Assembly (NCBI RefSeq): GCF_029962835.1
Contig: NC_080578.1
Location: 105,007,759 to 105,071,758, forward strand
Source of the DNA: Magnolia sinica
Lineage: Eukaryota > Streptophyta > Magnoliopsida > Magnoliales > Magnoliaceae
Length of the DNA stretch: 64,000 nt
Direction of reading: 5' to 3'
In this document: positions 1-11,000 of the stretch, piece after piece
Position numbering within the stretch: the stretch's first letter is position 1
How the letters are laid out: every line of letters begins with the position of its first letter
Notes under the pieces: model-generated
The model's input: only the letters and a program-made list of their open reading frames with translations
Database searches by the model: none
Told to the model about the DNA's origin: nothing
Program-made: the position numbers and the translations under genes

Positions 1-640
1 TGGTCGGTTCCAATCCGGTTCCACCGTTCTACCGGTTCGATGTGCACCCCTACTTCTAAGGTAGTGTATCCGTGACTGATGTCCATCTTTTTTTAGAGCT
101 AATTTTAGAATATGACTCCAAAAATAAAATAAATTCAGATGGACCACACCACAAGAAATAATAGTGATTGAACACTTATCATTAAAATATTTCTGAAGAC
201 CGTAATTATATTTGGAAATTTTTTAACGTAGTGTTCAATCACCATTATTTCCTTAGAATTTGATACGAGTCATTTTTTAGCTCATGCCTTAAAATGAACT
301 AGTTTGAACTAGTGAAACGGTTGAACGGCATGGATATAAGACAAATGTATCAAGGCGAGCCTTATCCACCTATTTTTACAGCTCATTCTAGGATATGAAC
401 CCAAAAATGAGTCAGATCCAAATAACATGTGGATCACACAGAAAACAGTAGTAATTGAACGCCCACCATTAAAAACATCTTGGGCATTACGAAAGTTTTT
501 GTTTTCCCTTCACCCAGGTCTGTGTGATCTACTCCACAGGTTAGATGGAAAATAAACATTGCAGTAGGCCTTAGAAAGTTTATAATGGTAGACATTTAAT
601 CACCACTTTTTCTGTGGTGTGGCCGTGGGCAGCAGGGCAG
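1..640. repeat. Two palindromic MITE-like copies
   Basis: Gene-free start of the window. Two adjacent segments (about 60-330 and 330-640) each carry, near both ends and in inverted orientation, the wording common to many repeats here: a run like agctcattttaggatatgaac, then cacacc-acaa and attgaac-accattaaaa. This arrangement is typical of foldback MITEs. Exact ends and target-site duplications could not be fixed, so the superfamily is unknown. Confidence 0.45.
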
Positions 641-649
641 ATTTACACC

Positions 650-910
650 ACCGCCCATCTCTAGCCAGGAACAGGCAGAGCAGCGTGGGGGTCTACCATG
701 ATGTATCATCCATCCCTTTTCTCATTTCATTTTAAGGTATGAATCAAAAAAATGAGGCAAATCAAACGCTAAAGTAGACCACACCAAGTATTAAGCTTGG
801 GTTGCACTCAATGCAAGTCATCTTGGCTTGCATTAAATCCAAGAGTCATTTGTGGTGGGGCTCCCACACAGATCTGCCCGTTCCAGCGTCAACATCAGAG
901 ATGGCAGGAG
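650..910. mobile_element. Non-autonomous TIR element, same family as 29538-29929
   Basis: The left end (ccgcccatctctag, aacaggcag, then gtggggg) is repeated in inverted form at the right end (cagatctgcccgtt, then catcagagatggcag). The centre has the same wording about a 'gcattaaat' stretch and 'gagtcatttgtg' as the element at 29538-29929, so both belong to one family. No target-site duplication was identified. The element is about 260 bp, too short to encode a transposase. Confidence 0.5.
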
Positions 911-1494
911 CGATTGTTTGGATAATTGGCCATTGCATTAGAAGCCCCACAAAAGTGATCCTAAACATAGATTGATATCGGATCATCCATCAGCTCCAAC
1001 ACACATTTCATGGACTACCATCTAAAATTCAAACCAATTCATTGAATGTGAATAGTATGAGAATGTCAGTAGTTGGCCAGAGCCTGCCAATGTTTTCAAG
1101 TTCTAAACCTTCTATTACTTGACCTGTAGATATTCTCTTTAGAAGAAGAAGAAGAAGAAGAAGAAAAAGAAGAGGCAGCAGCCATTAGATCTCCCAACCT
1201 AAAGGGTTTTAGATCCATGTACCATCATGATTTTTAAGACTCCGAAGAGTCTGATGCGACTCATCCGACTCAGGCTTACACAGTTTAATCAGTACACTAC
1301 AGCCTATAGAGTTACCGCATCATATAAAACTATAACTAAAACCTCTAAATTCATGTGGTATGGCCCACTTGAGTTTTGGAATAGTGTGAATTTTGCCTAA
1401 TTATTTCATCAGATGAACGGATTAGATAGCACATAAACACCACATTGGGCCCACATATCATTTTACCAATATCATTGCCGTTGAAACCATACTT

Positions 1495-2024
1495 AATTAG
1501 GGATGGCAAGGGCCTGGTTTGGGTCAGCCCAGCACAGGCCTAGCTAGCAGGCCCGACCTTAATCCTGAGACCAAAGATTGATAATAATAAAAATCCCTAT
1601 TTCTTACTTCGATTTTACCAATCTATCCGTTAATCAAGTGGGCCATACATGCACAAAGAAGTAGACATTTTAGAGGAATGAGCGGATGGCCATTCAAACA
1701 GATTCTGAAAAATGGATATGGATTCAATAAGAGAAATCAATAGCAAGGATCGCTCAGCCAGCGTGATTTTCAACCAGTGGCCCATCAACAGATGGGACCC
1801 GATTTAGATGGATGGCCTGATCGACCTGCCATGGGTCGACACCCACTACTGATCCAGCAGGACTTATGATACAGGCATTACAAGCAGTTTAGAAGTTAAG
1901 AACAACCCCAAAGCACTAGCATTCCGGGTGACAACATACACGAAACTGCCTTCCTTCGACGTGTATATATGAAAGAAAGAAAGAAAGAAAAAAAAAGAAG
2001 ACGAAAAGGCAGAAAGAACACAGG

Positions 2025-2026
<2 letters not shown>
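1495..2026. other. Downstream flank of the kinase gene
   Basis: Nothing here looks like a gene. At about 1498 there is one TAGGGATGGCAAGGGCC-type end that resembles a hAT terminal repeat, but no matching right end was found. An A/G-rich stretch (1971-2020) lies next to the dinucleotide repeat. I saw no AATAAA on the minus strand that would mark the kinase poly(A) site. Confidence 0.35.

Positions 2027-2061
<35 letters not shown>
2027..2061. repeat. (AG)n microsatellite next to the kinase stop codon
   Basis: About 17 AG units, read as (CT)n in the kinase transcript. The repeat ends one base away from the TGA stop codon of the minus-strand kinase (2063-2065), so it forms the very start of the 3' UTR. 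Confidence 0.95.
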
Positions 2062-2062
<1 letters not shown>

Positions 2063-2063
<1 letters not shown>

Positions 2064-5000
2064 CAAGGACCCCGAGCTGCACTGAAGCAGAAACATCCAT
2101 TCACCTGATCGTCAGGGATCATGCCGCCTCCCTTGCTCGTGTCAATAGCCTCTAAAAGAGTCACCACCTCTGCCATTTCAGGTCGCTTCTCCGCATTTGC
2201 ATCCCAGCACTTGCGCATGATGTTCGCAAATGAGTTTGGGCAGCAACGAGGGATTTCAGGTCGCAAATTCTGCCAAATTCAAATAAGAAAAAGATGAAAC
2301 AAACTCCCACCAGAAACCATACTTCGAAAACTCAGTGACTCAACTCGACAGGAAATCAAGTCGAGTTATTGTGAAACTTGCTTAGGAGTCAGATTTGGTT
2401 CAGACTCAGCTCGACTGAGTCAGCTCCCCTACTCAGTCAATTTGACACAACTCAACATGACTAGAACCAAGTCACTCACTTGAGTCAGCTGAGGGACAGG
2501 ATTTACCAGCCGACCACATGTGAGTTCTGTATTCAAATTTGCATATTTTTTTATTCATACTATTTAAGTGTAATTAAATTCCTAATTTAATTACTAAACA
2601 TCGAGTTGAGTTTAATCGAGTCTTTGAGTCAACTCAACCCAGCTGGATATTGGGTCGAGTTGAGTTTTCAAGTTTTTATATCATGCTAGAAACTGGTCGT
2701 TTCAGTAAGCCGGCCATGTCCCGTTCTCTTAATGCAATAAGTAGAATGACAAGCATATCCAAACTGTGCTTCCGACTGTATCAGAACAATTTCTTGTATT
2801 GCAATGATCAAACAATGAAAACTCAAATCCGTTTCAGTGGTTAAAAAGCTATGGATGTTAAGGGGGTGTTTGGATCATAAGTTACTTAAGATAAGCTACT
2901 AATGCCTTAAGTAACTTATCTTGGTTTCTACATATTAAGCTGAAGTGATTAACTGTAAGTAAAAAAGTTACTTTGAATTCATCATAAACCATTCTTACTT
3001 ACCTACTGCTTCAAGTAGAAAAAGTAACTTATTTGGTGGTATCCAAACGGGCCCTAAATGTCCTGCTTCTTTTTTTCTTAGAAATCATGACTGATTTTAA
3101 CTTCTTTTTTCTTGTTTCTTAGTGAACGATTATTGAGGAAGATTTTCATTGCACATTTGGCAACATGACGGACGTCTGAGATATCGACTCATTCATCAGG
3201 TGCGGTCAACCATGAAATTACCATGGACCCATTTTAAAAAATCAGGCAGCATGGATGTTGAATATGGAAGGTTGGTCAGGTTTTCTAAATGGCTTCTTTT
3301 TCATGAACACAAAGTCCACGTGATGAGTGGCCCAGCCTGATGTTTTGGCCAGGGCACCCAACAGGCAGTCCAGACTTTTCACACGACCACATGCATGCTG
3401 TTAAGATATTCTTCAATCTCCATGTCCTTAGATATTTTCTTTTCTTTTATTAGATATGCTGACCAATCTGGAAGAACTAGTGAAGTAAGATCCGGCTGGC
3501 GTTTTTGCCATTTCCCTGAACAATTCAAATTCAGTGGTACGCCTACTAGCTACTAAACAAAAACTTCAGACAAATGCAAATGACTTTTGTTTATTTCTCA
3601 AATTCTACAGAGCACAAGTCATATAAACCATGATAGTCTAAGATAATGTAGACATGGCATGAGCATTCGTATTAGGTACTGACCAAACCCGAGTCGGGTT
3701 GTCAGGGTCCTTGAGTCAAGTCAGGGTTGGAAAATTCCCAAACTTATTTGAAACTAGATTGGGTCAGGTCGAGCAAATTTGGGTCAGGTTAGGTCAGGTT
3801 GGATAAAAATGCATGTATTTGGGTCAGGTTGGATCGGTTTAGGGTTAAGTATAGAGGAATTTGAGTTGAATTCAGGTTAGGAACCTTGGGTTGGAATTCA
3901 GGTTGGGTCAGGTTGTGGATTGCGTCTTCTTGATATAAGGTCAGGATTACATTGACCCTCAACCCAACCCACCCAAGTTGCAGCCCTAATTGGCATCTAA
4001 TGCAGACACGAGGTCCCAAATATGGAATGTTGAATACATGACACCTGAGGACATCTCTACAATTCATATGAAACCAGTAAAAACTAATATTCTATTAGCA
4101 TTAGTTCTTAAAAGCATAGGAAGAACAAAACTCATTGATATAAACTTTTGAGTACTTAAAAACTATATTAATAGTGTACAAATAATATGTAAATAGAAGA
4201 AAAGAATCATGAAGGTGTTCTCCTAAGAGCAATGTGACATACATCCAATATGTGCATGATCAGAAGACTGGGCAACAAGACCCGACTCATTTGTACCTGA
4301 GTCAGAGTCGTGACTCACCAGAATGGGGCTGAACCGGAACTCACGCGAGTCGGGGGGGGGGGGAACTCGTGGTATCAAACCAGTTCAAGTCTGACTGAGT
4401 CCGAGTCAACTCGAACAAGTTGCATTAGACTCAACCAACTCTTTAAACCATGGATATGTGTCTGCGATGGCAACATTTTTATAAATGAAATGATCCCGTA
4501 GGTAGCATAGATGGTAACTACAGTAGTGAGGTAACGATCTTGGCTTAGCCGAGAATTGAAGTGGCCCTTTTGAAGAGTACGCTGGTCCTAGAATAAATGA
4601 AGAGCTATTTGTGATTACATTTAAAAATCACCAGTCAAGGAGGGCAACCATGAGTCCGGGAATGATGGGGTGACAGTCATTGCTCATTATACTAACTCTG
4701 TTGCTGGGGGTTCTACTATGCATTTTACATGTATCGCTAATCTAGACTGCCCAGATAGTGGGACTTGTGTAGATCAACTATATCCACATAATCATATTGC
4801 TTAAATCAATCTTGACCTCTGATTAAAGGGCATTTGTCTGTTGAATTTGAGTACCATCCATTATGTCCACCAATCCGCCAGTTAGGACCATATTTCCAAT
4901 GTAATGATTGGGTTACAATCATGGTTCAAAAATAATAGAGCTATATTGTTATCCATATTGGCTTTGGTGAATACGAGTTTCAGGGGTGCAACGGGGGACT

Positions 5001-8000
5001 TGAAATATCAATCCCTGTGATAGTCGACGGGATGTACAAGATCCGATACAACCCAATACGGCCATAAAGACTTCCCTCAACTGTTTTCAATCTTAGATGA
5101 AACTTAGAAGCTCATTGTATACTAGATATGTGTATTAATCACCCCCGTGGGCCCCGCCCACCCTGAGTGTGCCCCTGCACCCCACAGGGGACCCCACTCG
5201 AGCCCGATGTGAAAATGCCCATGCATTAATCACCTCTCGATGAGGAGTCTCGAACACGAGACCTCCCGCTCTGATACCAATTTGATGCAGGACAATTAAC
5301 CACTTGTTCTAAAAGCTCGAACTGTTAGAGCATGGCGAATTAATCCCTTTACCTCATAGCCCAGGCCCCACATCTCATGAGTTAGGACCTCGGCCGAACC
5401 CCTCTCATGGGCCCCAAATCACATAGGTACTGCCTCACATGGGCCGCCCACCCCGAGTTTGTCCACGCATCCCATGGGCTACCCCACACGAGCCCGGCGG
5501 TGTGAAATGCGCACTAATCACCCCCGGTGAGGAAGTCTCGAACACGAGACCTCCCCTGTGGGCCCCACCCACCCCGAGCGTGCCCCTGCATCCCACAGGC
5601 GACCCCACTCGAGCCCGGTGTGAAAATGCCCCTGCATTACCAGAACACAAGATTTGAATTGGATTGAATGAACTGAAGTGGAATGGACCATATTGAATAA
5701 ATTTGGGAAAATGGGGTAAATGGGATTTTTTTTCTCTTTCTCCATTTTCTTTTTAGTTGTGTGTTTCAATGTAATTGGCCATTTTGTCTCAAAAACAAAA
5801 ATCAATTTAATTGGCCATAATCCACCATTCATGCTTGCTTTGTGTTTTGATTATGCCTATTTGGTTGACTTTCAGCAGATTAGGCTGAAAAATAGCATTT
5901 TTATCAAAGGATAACTACTACACCATTGAAAACATGTTTTGTTTTTTTTTTTTTTTAAATTTTTTTTTTAAAAGATAGATTATAGTAGTCTCACATTTTC
6001 CATATTTTCCAATAAATTTTCAAATTTTTTGGGTAAAAGAATTGGGTCCATTACAGGTTGTATTGGCTCATGACTCATGACTTGTCAATTTTCAGATATT
6101 TGAACAATCAAGATTTGGGGTGTGTGTGTGTACCATGAGGTCGACCTCATGGGTGCTTCCCATGAGGTTGAGCTTTGTGGGCCCCACTGTGATGCGTGTT
6201 GGACATCCACCCCATCAATCAGATGCACCATTCCATGGTGGTCATGAGCCTAAAAATCAGTTCAATCTATGACTTAGGTGGGCCACACCACAAACAACAG
6301 TTGAGAGTAGTTACCCACCCATTGAAACCTTCATGATTGTTTATAGGGCCCAATGAGATGTGGTTTAGACATCCAGCCCATACATTGTGTGTGTCCCATT
6401 TGGATGAAGGATCACACCAAGGTTCAGCCGTATCCAAAACTCAGGTGGGCCCCGCCAAATGCTTTTAGATATTTTAGAATGTTTTCACACTGTTTTAGAT
6501 GGTGTGACCCACCAGAGTTCTATATATGACTGATTTTTAGGATAGATAACCTATAGGGGACCCACCAAATACACGGTGTGGATATCCGATGCACATCACG
6601 GTGGGGTCCACACAGCTCGACCTCATAGTACCATTGGGCAGAGATCTTTGGATATTCAAAGTACATGAGAAGACACTTCTAATAAAAGCAGGGGTATTTT
6701 GGGAACTAGAAATTGTGGCTACTATCAGTCCAAAGGTTCAGATTTCACCCGCAAAATGCTTGCAACGACGAACTAGATTTTACCCGCAAGAAGCAACATA
6801 TCTAATGGGAGTAGCCTGCTCCTCTTCTCTACTTGTAGCCCACGCTGACAGTACCACCAGAGATCCATGCCACAAATGTTGTGGATCCACGATGATGACA
6901 TGTGCAACCCACTCCATACATCTATTGTGCCCTCATGTTAGGAAAACAGGCAGATCTAAAACTCAAGTGGGCTATAACACCAGAAAAAGTGGCGATGGGT
7001 TACCCACCATTTAATGGGGAGCATGTGGCCACATGCCCTCACCTCGTCTCTCCCCTTTCCTCTCTCCATGTGCATCAGACATGCCTTACACCCTAGTGTA
7101 GAGTAAGAGAATGCCCTTCCAGCACCGTATTCGTTGGTATAATTCCCAGCCTTTTACCCCACATGATTCTAGAAGACCCGATATTATGTCACTGAATGAG
7201 AATCACATTGATGAAAGTTTCATAATGTTTCTTGCCATTGGATTTCTAAAAAATTCAAGATAACTCATGTTTGTAGAAAACAAAGTAATTTAGACTTGCA
7301 ATTGAAAGAATAATCTACATATCTAATCAAGCGGGAAACATATAGTAGACAGACAAACCTGTCGCACAACGGCTGATGAGACCTCTGCGAAACTGAGATC
7401 AGGGTATGGCATGTCACAGCAGTAGATCTCCCATAAGCATATGCCAAAGCTGTACACATCGCACCTTCTGTTGTAAGGTTTACCATCGAGAACCTATACA
7501 GAGGACTTTGTTAGAATTATGGAAGTGAAGCAGCAAGAAATCAGCACTCATTTTCAAGTTCTCGGAACCTATACCCAGTTCACGGTCTCTTGTTCCAAAA
7601 GTCACTATCTAGTCTACCATGTGTATCTTTCACTATTTGTTAAATGGTAGTGGCCCATCCACTGTACACATGGCATACATGCATTTCAATCAGATCACCC
7701 AAAAATCATGGGCCACAATTTAGATGGAGCAAATCCTGAAAATATAATTATTGTGACTCCAACCATCAAAATGGTCAGTAGAGAGGAAAATGGTCAGAGG
7801 TCCTAATTCAAGAGCCTACATCAAATTGTTATGATCAACCAATCAGTGAGACTTTTGGGTTCTGCTCAATCCAGAATGGGGCCACTGATCTGGCTGGTCT
7901 CAATTGACGAACCCATATAGCATATGCACCATGAATTAGTTACCAAAATCCAACAAATGGTGAAAAACACAAAATAGCCTGGTCCTTCCTGTAGAAGGAC

Positions 8001-11000
8001 AAGTGCCCATCTTCCCAAGTCTGAAATGCATATTTCAGTCACCTTTTAGACTGTAGTGGGTTTCAGACAATAAAAGTGACACAATAAAAGATTTCCGCCT
8101 CCTAAATATTTTTAAAGATTAACAAGCTTTGCACACCTCTGGGGCCATGTATCCAAGGGTACCAGTTTCACCAGTCATGTCCTTGGGATTCTGAGCTTCG
8201 ACACGAGCAACACCAAAATCAGCAATCTTGAGATTCCGCTGAGAATCTAGCAGCATATTTTCACTTTTAACATCACGGTGTACAATCTTCCTCGAATGGA
8301 GATAGCTCAATCTACAAAATCAGAACAAAGGAAGCATATTTAATTGTGTGGATGCCCGTTTGCAAACATTTGCATTTCAAATGCAAGAAACAACCGGCGC
8401 ACTCACCCCCTCGAGAGGTCCAAGGCGAGCTGAATCACAATCTTAAAGGCGAGCTTCTTTCTTCTATTTTTTATCAAATACTGTTTCAATGTCCCGCCAG
8501 CAAGATACTCTACGACAACACAACATGCTCTTGCTGGAAGGAAACTACGGTTGGCACTATTTGAAGGATTTTGAGTTGGAATCTTGAGTTCAGAAGTTCC
8601 CATCGACGCTCCGACAAACTATGTAGCACAAAACACAGAAGTCACAATTTGAATGAAAAGGTTAAAAGATCAGGCATAGTATATGTTCTTATCAGTTTAA
8701 TATCTGTTACATGGCCCAGCAGATCACATGATATTAAATTAGTTTCTTGTTGGAGAGGGCCCACCACAGCAACTTGGTGTTGGGCCCCTTGAGCGTTGAC
8801 ACCTTTGCATGGCACTACTGCATGGCCTGGCGCACCCCTAAAAAAAAAACTCACTATGTCCTCTTGCCAGCCTCGAAGACTGAAGAAGACCAACGTAGCA
8901 TAGGAACTAGAAAAAAGCTAAAAAAATCCAAAGAGACAGTTTAAATCCAAAAAGCTAGCTTTCCCTAAAATTTTGATAAAGGATAATTTAAGGCTTACAC
9001 CTTTCTTCATTAGAATGATTATCACTCACAAAGGTTTGAAAAATACAGAATGTATTTACCTTTGTAACATTTGGATGGTCGAGCTTATGCCAAACGGCGA
9101 CTTCCTGCCGAAATGATGCCCGAAGAGCAGCGGTTTCAGCATTTGTGGCCATACCATCCTCTCCCCAATCCAACACCTTCACTGTAATGCGGAAAAAAAA
9201 ATATGCGGTGAGTTTAATGTCAATAATAGGAATGACTTAATATATGTTCTCAAGTAATTCTTTGACAAGCTGATGATTTAGCCATCTCTCCTTCTCACAA
9301 CTAAAATGGTTGATTGTCAATGGAAGAGCCGTAAGAAATCATGAAACTTAGGTGCAGCCAACCTGGGATCGAATAATGATACAATAAATGTGAAGTGAGT
9401 CTTCATCATATTTCTAGAACCTGCTGACTCTACTTCAAACTCAGTTGAGTTGACTTGCCAAGATTTGAAGCCAAGTCCTTACGGAACTAAGTTTTGAGAC
9501 TGACTCGGCCAGGAGTTGGTCAGACTTGTCGAGTTGACCCACAAAATAAGGTTGACCTGGTGCGACTCAGGGTGACTCAAGCTGAGTCACTCGGAATGTG
9601 AAACAGGAATTCAAGGGTACTTACCTGCTTGGGTGGATCTGGTTATCGGACTAGTCAGTTCACTACCACATCATGGCTCTCGATGATGGGAGTGATTGTT
9701 TGTGGTTTTGGAGAAAAACCTAAAAAGAGAAGGATGCAGGATTCAAACTCATGAGTTCAATGAGATGAAGTGGCAGCCTCCACCACTCAGCTACAAAGCA
9801 CTTTGCAGATAGATATTGTATTTTATAATACTTATAAGAGAAATAACTATTTTAATCTTCTTTATAATTACAAATATTTTAATTACAATTATTAAATATC
9901 GAGTAAAGTTGGGTTTAGTTTTCGAGTTGGCCTGACCCAGATGAACATCGAGTTGAGTTTTTGAACTATGATCGTCACTAGAAGATACCAATCATGCATA
10001 CAAAAAGTCCGCACCAATGACCCATTTTGTATGGGAAACATAAACTTTGGTTCTGAAATAAACACACTATGCACCAAAGACATGAACTTTGCACTCGTTT
10101 CCTGTCATATATAACAGAGCTTTAGAACTTGCACCTGTGTGTCCGTTTTTCATGTGATCCACAGATTTTTGCTCTGCAAGAGCTAAGTTCAGGTGAAGTT
10201 ATTTTTAGAATAACTTCATTTTGACATTATCCTGTTTGGATGCACTTCCTCAAAGGGGAGTTTCCAGAAAAGGGGTTTTTAGGCCTGCTTTTTTGGTTGA
10301 CTGGTTTTTGCCAAGTCAGCCATTTTAGTGCCTACTTTATTGAGAGGAAAATGAGATGGGGTTGGAAAAATGCATCCAAATGCACATGTTCAACTGCCGT
10401 TTGGATCAAAATGGCATTTAGGAATCAAACGCCCTTGTAGAGGGTGCATCCAAACGGATGCTAATTTTAGTGATGAGACTACCAGACTAGGGGTGAAGTT
10501 ATCATTTTATTGTTTTTTAGGACAAGAATCATTGTTCAGTGTTTAAACCAACTTCCTATTCCCTTTGGGGTTTCTTTTGGTTAGAAAACATTCCCAATCA
10601 TATTGGTTCCACATTGATTTAGGAATCAAGATTTTGGACTAGAATTAATATTTTGACTCATCTACAATATTGTTTGAGTGCTGATGTAATAAAGGTTTTG
10701 GTTATTGAATGGAAGTTGATTGTTTTTTTAATGTTTTCATATGATAACCTACCAGTTGAAATATTCCTCCTACATTGCATTTTATGTTGTATGTTTGTGG
10801 AAATCATTAATTAAATATCGCCTGGGTAGGACTATCTTTCCTCTTCCCTAGTGTCTTGGATGCTTCTTTGATCCTTAGTTGTTCGATTCCTTTGACCATC
10901 AGTATCTCCTTGTCTTTTTCCTCACATGCTGCACTCAAAGAAATCGCGAGTAAGCCCTCTTCAGATTGATCCCACACAAGCAATGGCACTCCGGGCCATT

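Noticed and set aside
5240-5265. tRNA-derived SINE B box (GTGTTCGAGACTCC on the minus strand)
   Set aside because: It resembles a B box, but no A box or tRNA-like head is present, and the adjacent primer site supports an LTR-type element.
5435-5832. Open frames on both strands
   Set aside because: They arise from the GC-rich LTR-like remnant; both strands are open over the same bases, as expected from composition.
6589-7014. 141-codon plus-strand open frame
   Set aside because: It starts inside a MITE end and runs through kinase intron sequence; composition and lack of similarity suggest chance.
10807-10989. 60-codon minus-strand frame resembling a charged peptide
   Set aside because: Too short, no splice signals linking it to the kinase, and including it would add no known kinase-family segment.
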